A stretch of 32,858 nucleotides of DNA from an uncultured Clostridia bacterium (GCA_934254825.1 CAKQMB010000019.1:1-32858); one strand, 5' to 3'. Numbered from the stretch's first letter, positions 8,371 through 16,145 are shown. The notes: generated by a model not told the origin, from the letters alone. Translations and numbers: made by a program.

Positions 8371-8841
8371 ATGAGCGAAAAAGTTATACTTACAGAAGAA
8401 GGATACAAGCAACTCGAAAAGAGACTCGAAGAATTGAAATTCGTTAAACGTCCCGAAATCACCGAGAGAATTAAAGTCGCGAGAGACTTCGGAGACTTGT
8501 CCGAAAACGCGGAATACGACGCGGCGAAAAACGAGCAGGCGAGAATAGAGGGCGAGATAGTCGAAATCGAAGCGAAGCTCAAAATCGCCGAAATCATCAA
8601 ATCGGACGGCGGACACGACGTAGTAAACGTCGGAAACAAAGTTCTGGTTCTCGACGTGGATATGAACGAAGAAACCGAATACGAGATAGTCGGAACGACC
8701 GAAGCGAATATCGCGGTCGGCAGAATTTCCAACGAATCGCCCCTGGGCAAAGCTCTCGTCGGCGCGAAACTCGGAGATATAGTTACCGTTAAAGCTCCGA
8801 AATGCTCGTATCAGGTTAAAATACTTAAAATATACGCCTGA
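8371..8841 (+). CDS. greA: Transcription elongation factor GreA
   Basis: At 156 residues it has the standard GreA length. The N-terminal antiparallel coiled coil carries the catalytic tip DFGDLSENAEY with Asp42 and Glu45, which hold the Mg2+ that stimulates RNA polymerase to cleave backtracked transcripts. The C-terminal FKBP-like domain binds the polymerase secondary channel rim (GRISNESPLGKALVGAKLGD). The RBS AAGGAG at 8357-8362 fixes the ATG. It lies downstream of the 18-bp hairpin. The following unknown membrane protein starts 19 bases after its stop and may be cotranscribed. Confidence 0.97.
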   Translation: MSEKVILTEEGYKQLEKRLEELKFVKRPEITERIKVARDFGDLSENAEYDAAKNEQARIEGEIVEIEAKLKIAEIIKSDGGHDVVNVGNKVLVLDVDMNEETEYEIVGTTEANIAVGRISNESPLGKALVGAKLGDIVTVKAPKCSYQVKILKIYA

Positions 8842-8860
8842 AACGCCTGAGCAATAAAAT

Positions 8861-9892
8861 ATGGACGTTAAAATAACAAAGAAAAGATTTTCCAACCTTA
8901 TCGCTTACGATTTCGTGAAGATCATCATCGCGATAGCCGCGGCGATTGCGGTGTGGGTGCTTCTTTTTACGACCTGCGCAACCCGCGCAACGGTCGGCGA
9001 GCAGTTCTATTTCGTGATATTCGACGGGGTATATTTCAAAGAAAATTACCCCTACGAGATGATAACGAAACTTAAAGACGAGGACAAGCTTTCTTACGAC
9101 GTACTCGAAACGAGCGTAAGCACGGTAACGGCGGCGGGAAATTATTCCGCGCTTTATATGTTATCGCTTAAAGCCTCGACCAAAGAGGGCGACGTTCTGC
9201 TTTTCAACGGCAAAAACGAAGAAGTTAAAAACGAGGACGGAACGGTAAAAACCGACGAAAACGGAGCCGCGATGACGAAAGTCAACGACGACGCTCAGGC
9301 GATAATCAACAACAGTTACGTCGCTCCGTTCGACGAATACCTTAATTCCGCCAAAAACTATATCGAAAGATTTTTGACCAACGGCGAAGTGGACGAAAAA
9401 GCCGTCGAGGATTATTTCCTTTCCGTGAGAATAAAGCAGGCGGGCAATTACAAGAAAACTTACAGAACGGACGAACAGAAAGCTCAGGGCGTTAAAAACG
9501 AAATCGAAAGGATAAAAACCCTTCAAAAAACCTATCTCACCGTTGTCGGCGCAATCGAAAAAGCCGCGGCGGAGGGCGTGGATTTATATTGGTATTGCGA
9601 TTTCGCTCCCACGGAAGAATATAAAAAAGAACACGTTCCTTACGGTATAGATTTATATAAACTCAATCAAAAAGCCATGGAAACCGAGAATTCGGAAAAG
9701 GAAAAACTTTCGGATATATGGTATTTCTGGGATTATATCCAAAACGAGAACGGAGACAAAGATCCCGAAAGACGTTCCGACGGACTTGTTTTGTCGGTGT
9801 TTAATTTCGGAAAAGATCAACCCGATCTCGATTTCGAATCTCTTGCCGTAATCGAAAACGCGATTAAAACATTCAGCTATTATGCAGACTAA
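8861..9892 (+). CDS. Membrane-anchored protein of unknown function
   Basis: A 343-residue protein that I do not recognise. Residues about 18-39 (VKIIIAIAAAIAVWVLLFTT) form one transmembrane helix preceded by Lys/Arg, so the rest should be outside the membrane. The remaining ~300 residues are hydrophilic and rich in Lys, Glu, Asp and Tyr, with a helical charged segment around 190-235. No catalytic motif is visible. There is no clear Shine-Dalgarno before the ATG, which lies 19 bases after greA and suggests coupling. Its last 11 bases overlap tmk. The length, the overlap and codon use like its neighbours all support a real gene. Confidence 0.8.
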   Translation: MDVKITKKRFSNLIAYDFVKIIIAIAAAIAVWVLLFTTCATRATVGEQFYFVIFDGVYFKENYPYEMITKLKDEDKLSYDVLETSVSTVTAAGNYSALYMLSLKASTKEGDVLLFNGKNEEVKNEDGTVKTDENGAAMTKVNDDAQAIINNSYVAPFDEYLNSAKNYIERFLTNGEVDEKAVEDYFLSVRIKQAGNYKKTYRTDEQKAQGVKNEIERIKTLQKTYLTVVGAIEKAAAEGVDLYWYCDFAPTEEYKKEHVPYGIDLYKLNQKAMETENSEKEKLSDIWYFWDYIQNENGDKDPERRSDGLVLSVFNFGKDQPDLDFESLAVIENAIKTFSYYAD

Positions 9893-10526
9893 CAATAACA
9901 TACGCGGCGCGTTTATTTCTCTCGAAGGCGGCGACGGCTCGGGAAAATCCACACAGCTCAAACTTCTGACCGATTATCTTACGGAAAACGGTTACGATTG
10001 CGTTTTCACCCGCGAACCGGGCGGAACGAAAATTTCCGAGAAGATCCGCGAGATAATTTTAGACGCCGCAAACAAGGAAGAAACCGACGAGACGGAAGCT
10101 CTTTTATACGCCGCTTCGCGCGCGCAACTTGTAAAAGAAGTAATAATTCCGTCGGTTAAAAGCGGGAAAATCGTCGTTTGCGACAGGTTTATCGATTCGT
10201 CGGTGGCTTATCAGGGTTATGCGAGAGGTCTCGGAAAGGATTTTATAGACGAAATCAATTCCTATCCGATAAAGCATTGCATGCCCGACGTAACGCTGTT
10301 TTTCGACATAACGCCCGAAAGAGCGTTTTTGAGAAAAGGCGGCGCGGATAAAAACGACAGAATAGAGCAAAGCGGCAGAGAGTTCCACGAAAAAGTTTAC
10401 GAGGGTTATAAAAAACAACTCGAAGACTTTCCCGAAAGAATAGCCGCGATAAATGCCGAACAGAGCGTGGAAAAAGTTTTCGAGGACGTTTTAACCGTTT
10501 TAAGAAACAGAAAAATCATCAGATAA
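9882..10526 (+). CDS. tmk: Thymidylate kinase
   Basis: A 214-residue dTMP kinase. The P-loop EGGDGSGKST spans residues 15-24, followed by the TREPGGT motif that contacts dTMP. The DRFIDSSVAYQG segment (starting near residue 98) is the conserved DR(F/Y)xxSxxAYQ signature. A lid-type region lies around 140-155. It phosphorylates dTMP to dTDP in the dTTP pathway. It overlaps the preceding membrane protein gene by 11 bases and is followed by holB, as in the Bacillus tmk-holB-ricT region, but without the small yaaQ/yaaR genes in between. Confidence 0.97.
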   Translation: MQTNNNIRGAFISLEGGDGSGKSTQLKLLTDYLTENGYDCVFTREPGGTKISEKIREIILDAANKEETDETEALLYAASRAQLVKEVIIPSVKSGKIVVCDRFIDSSVAYQGYARGLGKDFIDEINSYPIKHCMPDVTLFFDITPERAFLRKGGADKNDRIEQSGREFHEKVYEGYKKQLEDFPERIAAINAEQSVEKVFEDVLTVLRNRKIIR

Positions 10527-10540
10527 AGGTACTTCGATAA

Positions 10541-11482
10541 GTGAAAGGGATTGCGGAAAAACTGATAAAAAATACCAACGCGTACAGGATCATCCGCGGC
10601 GATAAAAAGCGCGGGGAACTCAGCCACGCGTATCTGATCGTTTGCCCGGACGGGATAATGCTTAAATCTTATATGAAGATTTTCGCTTCGCTCGTTATGT
10701 GCGAAAAAGGCGACGCATGCGGAGAATGCCGCCCTTGCAGACTTATCGAAAAGGAAGCTTACGCGGACTGCGATTTTTATCCGAAAGACGGCGATAAAAT
10801 CAAAACCGCGGACAGCGACGATCTCGTTTCCAAAACAATCGTTAAACCGATCGAAAACGATTTGCGGCTTTTCGTTTTGTGCGGAGCCGAAAATATGACT
10901 GCCGAGGCGCAGAACAAAATACTCAAAACCCTGGAAGAACCGCCCGAAAACGTGTGTATTTTAATAGGCGCGGCGTCCGACGCGACAATTCTTCCGACGG
11001 TTAAATCGCGCGTGAAAAGACTGGATATTCCGCCTTTTTCGGACAGCGAGGTGCGCGAGGCGTTAAAAGACGAATATCCCGACGTTGCAAAGCTCGATTC
11101 CGCAATCGCGCTCGGCGGCGGAAAAATCGGAAGCGTAATTAAGTCTTATCAGGACGGGGAAATCGAAAAACTGAGAATTTTCTGCGACGAAGTGCTGTTT
11201 TCGATGCGTTCGTCAAAAGAAGTCGCGGCGTATTCGAGCAGGATAAATAAAGACAATTTAAAGGATTTCGTTGCGATACTCAAAAGCGAAGTGGCGAAAT
11301 TACTTATTAAAGATAAAGCAAAGGCAAAGGAAAACGGTTACACGACAGGCGCGCTCATCGCGATAGCGGACATGCTTACCGAAAAGGAACGCGCGATATA
11401 TTTCAACGCCAACACGACGATGGTGGCGGACGGAATTTTGTTGTCGATATTAGGAGAAAAATATAAATGGCAGAGGTTGTAG
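10541..11482 (+). CDS. holB: DNA polymerase III delta' subunit (clamp loader)
   Basis: A 313-residue clamp-loader AAA+ protein starting at GTG 10541 after an AAAGGT site. The zinc module Cys54, Cys60, Cys63, Cys66 (CEKGDACGECRPC) and the sensor stretch AEAQNKILKTLEEPPENVCI are typical of delta'. The site where DnaX has GxxGxGKT reads CPDGIMLKS, so it has no functional P-loop, as expected for delta' rather than tau/gamma. It loads the sliding clamp together with DnaX and HolA. It overlaps ricT by 16 bases, indicating translational coupling. The C-terminal collar region is poorly conserved. Confidence 0.92.
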   Translation: MKGIAEKLIKNTNAYRIIRGDKKRGELSHAYLIVCPDGIMLKSYMKIFASLVMCEKGDACGECRPCRLIEKEAYADCDFYPKDGDKIKTADSDDLVSKTIVKPIENDLRLFVLCGAENMTAEAQNKILKTLEEPPENVCILIGAASDATILPTVKSRVKRLDIPPFSDSEVREALKDEYPDVAKLDSAIALGGGKIGSVIKSYQDGEIEKLRIFCDEVLFSMRSSKEVAAYSSRINKDNLKDFVAILKSEVAKLLIKDKAKAKENGYTTGALIAIADMLTEKERAIYFNANTTMVADGILLSILGEKYKWQRL

Positions 11483-12345
11483 GCATCAAATTTAAACATT
11501 CCGGAAAGGTGTACTTTTTCAATCCGGTTAAAATGGCATTAAAAAAGGGCGACGGAGTGATTGTCGAAACGGCGAGAGGGGTCGAGTACGGAAAAGTGCT
11601 TACGCCTCCCGGCGAAGTTTCGGACGATAAAATCGTTCAGCCGTTAAAACCGATAATGAGAAGAGCCACGCCCGAGGACGAAGCCAGAGTGAAGAGAAAC
11701 GAAGCCAAAGTCGGAGACGCGATAAAGCTCGCAAACGAAAAAATTGCGGCGAGAGGGCTTAAAATGAAGCTTATCGACGCCGAATTCGCTTTCGAAGGCG
11801 GCAAAGTGGTGTTTTATTTCACCGCCGCGGGCAGAATAGATTTCAGAGAACTCGTTAAAGATCTCGCTTCGGCGTTCCACATAAGAATAGAACTTCGTCA
11901 GGTCGGAATAAGAGACGAAACGAGAATTTTAGGCGGCATCGCGCCGTGCGGCAGAGTATGTTGCTGTGCAAGCTGTATGCCCGATTTCAGAAAAGTAACC
12001 ATAAAAATGGCTAAAACGCAAGGTCTTTCGCTCAACCCCACAAAAATAAGCGGGCTTTGCGGCAGACTTATGTGTTGTCTCGAATACGAGAACGAACATT
12101 ACAGCGAAGCGTTCAAGAAAATGCCGAAAGTGGGCAGCGAGGTCACTACGCCCGACGGAAAAGCGACCGTCGTTTCCAACAATATGCTTAAATTTATCGT
12201 GAAAGTGAAAACGTCCAATTCGGACGGCAGTTTCGTTTATAAGGATTTTCCGCTTTCGGATATAAAATTCAAAAAGAACAATTCTAAGGACGACGATCAG
12301 CCTTCGCAGGAAGAATTGAAAGAAATAAAGGATCTTTTGGATTAA
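11467..12345 (+). CDS. ricT: PSP1-domain protein RicT/YaaT, regulator of RNase Y
   Basis: A 292-residue protein with the PSP1 fold in its C-terminal half. The hallmark cysteine clusters are present: APCGRVCCCASCMPDF near residue 158 and SGLCGRLMCCLEYE near residue 195. In Bacillus the RicA-RicF-RicT complex binds [4Fe-4S] clusters and helps RNase Y mature polycistronic mRNAs; RicT was also known as a phosphorelay/competence factor. The tmk-holB-ricT linkage is conserved in Bacillota. A charged tail (KKNNSKDDDQPSQEELKE) ends the protein. RicA and RicF are not in this window. Confidence 0.92.
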   Translation: MAEVVGIKFKHSGKVYFFNPVKMALKKGDGVIVETARGVEYGKVLTPPGEVSDDKIVQPLKPIMRRATPEDEARVKRNEAKVGDAIKLANEKIAARGLKMKLIDAEFAFEGGKVVFYFTAAGRIDFRELVKDLASAFHIRIELRQVGIRDETRILGGIAPCGRVCCCASCMPDFRKVTIKMAKTQGLSLNPTKISGLCGRLMCCLEYENEHYSEAFKKMPKVGSEVTTPDGKATVVSNNMLKFIVKVKTSNSDGSFVYKDFPLSDIKFKKNNSKDDDQPSQEELKEIKDLLD

Positions 12346-12411
12346 ATCATTCATAAAAACGACTAAGCTCTAAAATTTAATAAAAAATACAAAAATTTTA
12401 CCGAAAAACCA

Positions 12412-12440
12412 TATACAAAATTCAAGTTTTGTGCTATAAT
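12412..12440 (+). promoter_or_regulatory. Promoter of the ferredoxin gene
   Basis: TATACA (12412-12417), a 17-base spacer and TATAAT (12435-12440) with an upstream TG, giving an extended -10. The predicted leader is about 75 bases with a GGAGG site at 12509-12513. Confidence 0.65.
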
Positions 12441-12522
12441 ACAGTGGTAAAACGCGCAGGCGGGCGAAAAGCCTTGCCGCAACGCGCGAAACAAATTAAA
12501 AATAAATCGGAGGTAAAAAACT

Positions 12523-12693
12523 ATGGCTTATAAAATTACCGACGCTTGCATTATGTGCGGTGCTTGCGCTGAAAATTGCCCCGTAGCTGCTATTTCGGAA
12601 GGCGATTCTCAGTATGTAATCGATGCAGATACTTGCATCAGCTGTGGCGCTTGCGCGGGTACTTGTCCCGTAGGAGCTCCCGTAGAAGAGTAA
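12523..12693 (+). CDS. 2[4Fe-4S] ferredoxin
   Basis: A 56-residue clostridial-type ferredoxin with two CxxCxxCxxxCP clusters: Cys9, 12, 15, 19 and Cys38, 41, 44, 48. Each set pairs with the last Cys of the other, coordinating two [4Fe-4S] clusters. It is a soluble low-potential electron carrier for partners such as pyruvate:ferredoxin oxidoreductase or hydrogenase. It has its own promoter (12412-12440), a strong GGAGG and a strong terminator (12705-12739), so it appears as an independent, well-expressed unit, typical of an anaerobe. Confidence 0.97.
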   Translation: MAYKITDACIMCGACAENCPVAAISEGDSQYVIDADTCISCGACAGTCPVGAPVEE

Positions 12694-12704
12694 AAAAAAC
12701 GGAG

Positions 12705-12739
12705 AAGCGGCTGTCGCTTAAATGCGACAGCCGCTTTTT
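12705..12739 (+). terminator. Strong intrinsic terminator after ferredoxin
   Basis: A perfect 13-bp stem (AAGCGGCTGTCGC / GCGACAGCCGCTT) with a six-base loop, then a short T tract. It ends only 12 bases before the trmN6 start at 12752. Confidence 0.92.
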
Positions 12740-12751
12740 AAAAATCACGAA

Positions 12752-13432
12752 ATGCAATTAAACGAAAACGAAACGCTCGAAGATCTTCTGATCGACGGGC
12801 TTAAAATTATACAGGACAAAACGCTTTATCGTTTTTCAAGCGATTCCGTGTTGCTTTCGAAATTCGCGTCCTTTAAAAAAGGCGACGTCGTTGCGGATTT
12901 CTGTTCGGGGTCGGGGATAGTCGGCATTCATTTTTACGCGCTCCACAACGCCGTTAAAAAGGTGTACGAGTTCGAACTTCAAAAATGCCTCAGCGATTTA
13001 GCCGAAAAAACCGTCGAATATAACGGGTTGGAGGGCAAAATCGAGTGCGTGAACCTTTCGCTTCAAGAAATTCCGAAAGAGTATAACGATTTTTTCTCGT
13101 TGATCCTATGCAATCCGCCGTATAAAAAACTAAACGGCGGCGAACGCAATCCGAACGACCATATCGCCGTTTGCAGACACGAAATAACGATAACGCTCGA
13201 AGAAATAGTGGAAATTGCCGCAAAAAAACTCAAAAACGGCGGCAGACTCTGTATGTGTCAGAGAACGGAGCGGCTCACGGACGTGATTTACGAGATGAGA
13301 AAAAATAATCTCGAACCCGTCAAACTTCAATTCGTTACGAGCGGGCAGTCCGAAAAGCCGTATTTGTTCCTTATCGAAGGCAGAAAAGGAATAAAACCGC
13401 AGTTTTTCGTTGCGGAAAATATTAAAAATTAA
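12752..13432 (+). CDS. trmN6: tRNA (adenine37-N6)-type methyltransferase (TrmN6/YabB family)
   Basis: A 226-residue Rossmann-fold methyltransferase. The SAM site is VVADFCSGSGIVGIHF near residue 48, and the N6-adenine motif IV is CNPPYKK near residue 115, as in YfiC/TrmN6, which methylates A37 of tRNA-Val. The start is set at 12752 because the earlier in-frame ATG (12722) lies inside the ferredoxin terminator. No clear Shine-Dalgarno precedes 12752. In Bacillus yabB lies just before yazA and yabC (rsmI), and here rsmI follows after 10 bases. Expression would need terminator read-through or an overlapping promoter. The exact substrate is inferred from the family. Confidence 0.88.
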   Translation: MQLNENETLEDLLIDGLKIIQDKTLYRFSSDSVLLSKFASFKKGDVVADFCSGSGIVGIHFYALHNAVKKVYEFELQKCLSDLAEKTVEYNGLEGKIECVNLSLQEIPKEYNDFFSLILCNPPYKKLNGGERNPNDHIAVCRHEITITLEEIVEIAAKKLKNGGRLCMCQRTERLTDVIYEMRKNNLEPVKLQFVTSGQSEKPYLFLIEGRKGIKPQFFVAENIKN

Positions 13433-13442
13433 GGAAAAAACC

Positions 13443-14249
13443 ATGCTGTATTTTGTTTCGACGCCCGTCGGAAATCTGAAAGACATTTCCCTTCGCGCGC
13501 TCGAAGTTTTAAAGTCGGTAGACATAATCGCCTGCGAGGACACGAGAACGTCTTTAAAACTTTTAAATCATTACGAAATAAAAAAGCCGCTCGTGGCATA
13601 TCATAAATTTAACGAGACCGTTGCCGCCGAAAAGCTTGTGGAAGAGCTTAAAAAAGGCAAAAACATAGCCGTTATAACGGACGCGGGAACACCGGTTGTG
13701 TCCGATCCGGGTAACGTTTTGTCGACGATTTTAAGGGAAAACGGCATAGAATACACGGCTATCCCGGGGGCGACCGCTTTCGTTCCCGCCCTTATATTGT
13801 CGGGGCTTCCCGCATCGCGTTTTGCGTTCGTCGGCTTTCTGCCCGATAAGAAAAAGGACAGGGAAGAGCTTCTCGCAAAATACAAAAATCTCGATATGAC
13901 GCTCATATTTTATTCCGCCCCGCACGATCTGAAAGCCGATCTCGAAACGCTTTTCGCGGCGTTTGGCGCGAGAAAAGCCGCCGTTTGCAAAGAAATAACC
14001 AAAATTCACGAGGGAGCGGAACTCATTACGCTCGGCGAGAAACTGAGCGAAGAAACGCCGAAAGGCGAGTACGTCATAATCGTCGAGGGCGGGCAGGCGG
14101 AAGAAAATATTTTGACAAAACTTCCCGTCGAAGAGCATATTTTATACTATATGAAAAGCGGTCTCGATAAAAAGGAAGCCGTCAAAGCCGTGGCGAAAGA
14201 CAGGAATTTGCCTAAGTCGGAAGTGTATAAATACTCGATCGACTTGTAA
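13443..14249 (+). CDS. rsmI: 16S rRNA (cytidine1402-2'-O)-methyltransferase RsmI
   Basis: A 268-residue tetrapyrrole-methylase-fold protein. Motifs: LYFVSTPVGNLKDISLRAL at the N-terminus, ACEDTRTSLKLLNHY, ITDAGTPVVSDPG, and PGATAFVPALILSGLP. RsmI 2'-O-methylates C1402 in the decoding centre. The small C-terminal helical domain with KSEVYKYSI is typical. I choose ATG 13443 because AAGGA lies just upstream and the homologous start is ML(Y/W)xVxTPIGN. It is probably cotranscribed with trmN6 (10-base gap). No clear terminator follows. Confidence 0.96.
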   Translation: MLYFVSTPVGNLKDISLRALEVLKSVDIIACEDTRTSLKLLNHYEIKKPLVAYHKFNETVAAEKLVEELKKGKNIAVITDAGTPVVSDPGNVLSTILRENGIEYTAIPGATAFVPALILSGLPASRFAFVGFLPDKKKDREELLAKYKNLDMTLIFYSAPHDLKADLETLFAAFGARKAAVCKEITKIHEGAELITLGEKLSEETPKGEYVIIVEGGQAEENILTKLPVEEHILYYMKSGLDKKEAVKAVAKDRNLPKSEVYKYSIDL

Positions 14250-14306
14250 TTTCGCCGATAAATTTGTCTATAAATTTTCAGTAAACGAAAAAATAAATAA
14301 AATGAC

Positions 14307-14335
14307 TTGTATTTTGTTTGTTTTCGTGTTATAAT
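14307..14335 (+). promoter_or_regulatory. Promoter of the first BspA-like lipoprotein
   Basis: TTGTAT (14307-14312), a 17-base spacer and a consensus TATAAT (14330-14335), 33 bases before the ATG at 14368. Confidence 0.7.
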
Positions 14336-14367
14336 TAGCTATATAAAGTGTAAGAAAGAGGTACGAT

Positions 14368-15069
14368 ATGAAAAGGCTTGTTTCGTTTCTTTTCTGTATA
14401 GCGTTCGCGCTTATGGGGTTATGCTCCTGTTTGTCTACGGGCTTACCGACGTCGGACGAGAAATATTTCAAATTCGAAAAAATCGTCGACGACGAGGGTA
14501 ACGAGTGCTATTCCGTTGCGGCAAACGAATCCGAGTCGGAATATCCGAAAACGTTGAAGCTCCCGACCGAGCATGACGGCAAGAAAGTTATCGCCGTTTC
14601 GAGTTCGGGATTTAAAGCTTTCAAAGACCTTGAAAAACTTATAATTCCTTACGGTTACGAGAAAATCGGTACCGACGCTTTTAACGGACTTCCGAAACTT
14701 TTCAATGTTACGCTTGCTTCGACGGGCGAAGGCAACGAAGCCAATCTTACCGTCGGTCACAGCGCGTTTGCCGATTGCACCGCGCTTACCGAAGTTTATT
14801 TCGGCAGGGGAGTAAAAGCTATCGAAGCTTATGCGTTCAAGTCTGCGAGAGTGCTCCGCGTCGAACTTTCGGCTGTCGTGACGCTCGGAGACTATGCGTT
14901 TATGGATTGTGCGGCTTTAACTTATGTGTATATCCCCGGAACGCTCACCGCAGGCGGTATCGGTTTAAATCCTCCGTTTTACGGTTGTAACAACATAACC
15001 GATTTCGTTATCGACGAAAATGCTCGTCTTAACGGTGTTTCGGTTGAGCTTTTAACTCAGAAGTTTTAA
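14368..15069 (+). CDS. BspA-type leucine-rich-repeat lipoprotein
   Basis: A 233-residue protein. Residues 1-20 are a lipoprotein signal with lipobox LCSC (Cys21), so the product is anchored on the outer face of the membrane. From about residue 68 it shows BspA/LRR_5 units of ~23 residues (FKAFKDLEKLIIPYG, AFADCTALTEVYFGRGVKAI, YAFMDCAALTYVYIPG). Such repeats usually mediate adhesion or protein contacts. AGAGGT precedes the ATG, with its own promoter and a terminator at 15086-15108. The segment PTEHDGKKVI resembles PSEHEGKPVI in the lipoprotein at 16385, so the two are probably paralogues. Ligand unknown. Confidence 0.88.
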   Translation: MKRLVSFLFCIAFALMGLCSCLSTGLPTSDEKYFKFEKIVDDEGNECYSVAANESESEYPKTLKLPTEHDGKKVIAVSSSGFKAFKDLEKLIIPYGYEKIGTDAFNGLPKLFNVTLASTGEGNEANLTVGHSAFADCTALTEVYFGRGVKAIEAYAFKSARVLRVELSAVVTLGDYAFMDCAALTYVYIPGTLTAGGIGLNPPFYGCNNITDFVIDENARLNGVSVELLTQKF

Positions 15070-15085
15070 TCAAAAATACAGAAAT

Positions 15086-15108
15086 GCCGCCTAACGGCGG
15101 CGTTTTTT
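15086..15108 (+). terminator. Intrinsic terminator after the LRR lipoprotein
   Basis: GCCGCC / GGCGGC with a TAAC loop, followed by G and six Ts. It ends three bases before the yfbR ribosome binding site. Confidence 0.85.
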
Positions 15109-15124
15109 ATAGGAAGAATTGTCT

Positions 15125-15706
15125 ATGGATTACGATTTTTTTGCATATTTATCGAGAATGAAATACATAAAGCGTTGGGCGCTTATGCATTCCACTACGG
15201 AAGAAAACATAATGGAACACAGCCTTCAAGTCGCGGAAATAGCCCACGCCGTTGCGCTTATAAAAAACAAAATGTTCGGCGGAAACGTGGACGAATATAA
15301 AGTTATGTGCCTTGCCGTTTATCACGAAGCGAGCGAGGTCATAACGGGCGATCTGCCCACGCCCATCAAATACTTCAATTCGCAGATAAACACCGCTTAT
15401 AAGGATCTGGAAACGCTTGCCTGCGAAAAGCTTATCGATAAGCTTCCCGATGAGTTGAAACCGAGTTACAGAGACTTTATTCTCGACGATAAGGGTACGG
15501 AAGAGCATAAGATAATGAAAGCCGCCGACCGCATCGCCGCGTATATAAAATGCGTCGAAGAGGTCAAAAGCGGCAATAAGGAGTTTCTGAAAGCGAAAGA
15601 GAGTATCGGAAAAGATATTTCGGCGATAGACGATAAAGCGGTGAAGTATTTTATAGAAAACATTCTTCCGAGCTTTGAAAAGACTCTCGACGAACTCGAA
15701 CTTTGA
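15125..15706 (+). CDS. yfbR: YfbR-type 5'-deoxynucleotidase (HD-domain family)
   Basis: A 193-residue protein strongly similar to E. coli YfbR (RWALMHST.TEENIMEHSLQVA, KNKMFGGNVDE, TGDLPTPIKYFNSQI, KAADRIAAYIKC). YfbR dephosphorylates deoxynucleoside 5'-monophosphates. The metal-site residues are His32, His67 and Asp135. The usual HD pair reads His67-Glu68 here (YHEASEV in place of YHDASEV), a conservative but notable change at a metal ligand. I choose the ATG at 15125 over the TTG at 15119 because AGGAAG at 15111 then has normal spacing. The terminator directly upstream leaves no room for a promoter between them. Confidence 0.9.
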   Translation: MDYDFFAYLSRMKYIKRWALMHSTTEENIMEHSLQVAEIAHAVALIKNKMFGGNVDEYKVMCLAVYHEASEVITGDLPTPIKYFNSQINTAYKDLETLACEKLIDKLPDELKPSYRDFILDDKGTEEHKIMKAADRIAAYIKCVEEVKSGNKEFLKAKESIGKDISAIDDKAVKYFIENILPSFEKTLDELEL

Positions 15707-15781
15707 TTTCGTTTTTATATGACGATTAAATTGTAAAAACACGGCTATAAGTCGATTAACAAGTATTTTTTATTATATAAA

Positions 15782-15824
15782 CCACGGCTCGGGCGGAAAA
15801 TTCCGCCCGAGCCGTGGCTTTTTA
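15782..15824. terminator. Bidirectional terminator between yfbR and the Xre regulator
   Basis: A near-perfect palindrome with arms at 15782-15798 and 15801-15817 (CCACGGCTCGGGCGG...) and a T tract after it on the plus strand. It separates two convergent genes. The minus-strand side is only AT-rich. Confidence 0.85.
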
Positions 15825-15852
15825 AAACGGTTGCAAACCATATAAATATTCG

Positions 15853-16065
15853 CTATTTTTTAAGTCCTAAAATCTCGTCTGCGGAAACGTCAAGCACTTC
15901 GCACAAATTGGCAAAGGTGTCGATCGCGGGGAATTTGTCGAGCCGCAGGTATTTGCTTATGGTGGAAGGATTTACGCCGAGCCTTTCGGCAATCTCTTTT
16001 TGCGACAAATGGCTCGATTTTATCTCTTCCCGCAGCCTTTTTTGAATGTCTTTCAATTCTATCAT
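15853..16065 (-). CDS. Small Xre/Cro-type helix-turn-helix repressor
   Basis: A 70-residue single-domain HTH_3 protein. The helix-turn-helix is LSQKEIAERLGVNPSTISKYL (residues 20-40), followed by the usual FPAIDTFANLCEVLDV and SADEILGL helices. I place the start at the ATG 16065 because the -10 box TATACT (16077-16072, minus strand) would begin transcription at or next to this ATG; the mRNA would be leaderless and there is no Shine-Dalgarno. In-frame starts further up (16083, 16119) fall inside the operators. Two identical palindromes upstream suggest autoregulation and control of the divergent promoter. Chromosomal or phage-derived origin cannot be decided. Confidence 0.85.
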   Translation of the reverse strand: MIELKDIQKRLREEIKSSHLSQKEIAERLGVNPSTISKYLRLDKFPAIDTFANLCEVLDVSADEILGLKK

Positions 16066-16071
16066 ACAAAA

Positions 16072-16126
16072 AGTATAGCACATTGTGCCTTTTTTACTTG
16101 ACAAAGGCACATTGTGCAATTATAAT
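16072..16126. promoter_or_regulatory. Divergent promoters with duplicated operator
   Basis: The plus-strand promoter is a perfect consensus: TTGACA (16098-16103), 17 bases, TATAAT (16121-16126). The palindrome GCACATTGTGC occurs twice: 16078-16088, abutting the minus-strand -10 (AGTATA at 16072-16077), and 16107-16117, inside the spacer of the plus promoter. The centres are 29 bp apart, close to three helical turns. A dimeric Xre protein bound at both would shut both promoters. The identity of the binder is inferred from adjacency. Confidence 0.8.
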
Positions 16127-16145
16127 TAAAATTAAACAAACGAAC

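Noticed and set aside
12722..12751. Earlier ATG for trmN6
   Set aside because: It lies within the ferredoxin terminator stem-loop and would encode residues absent from the family start.
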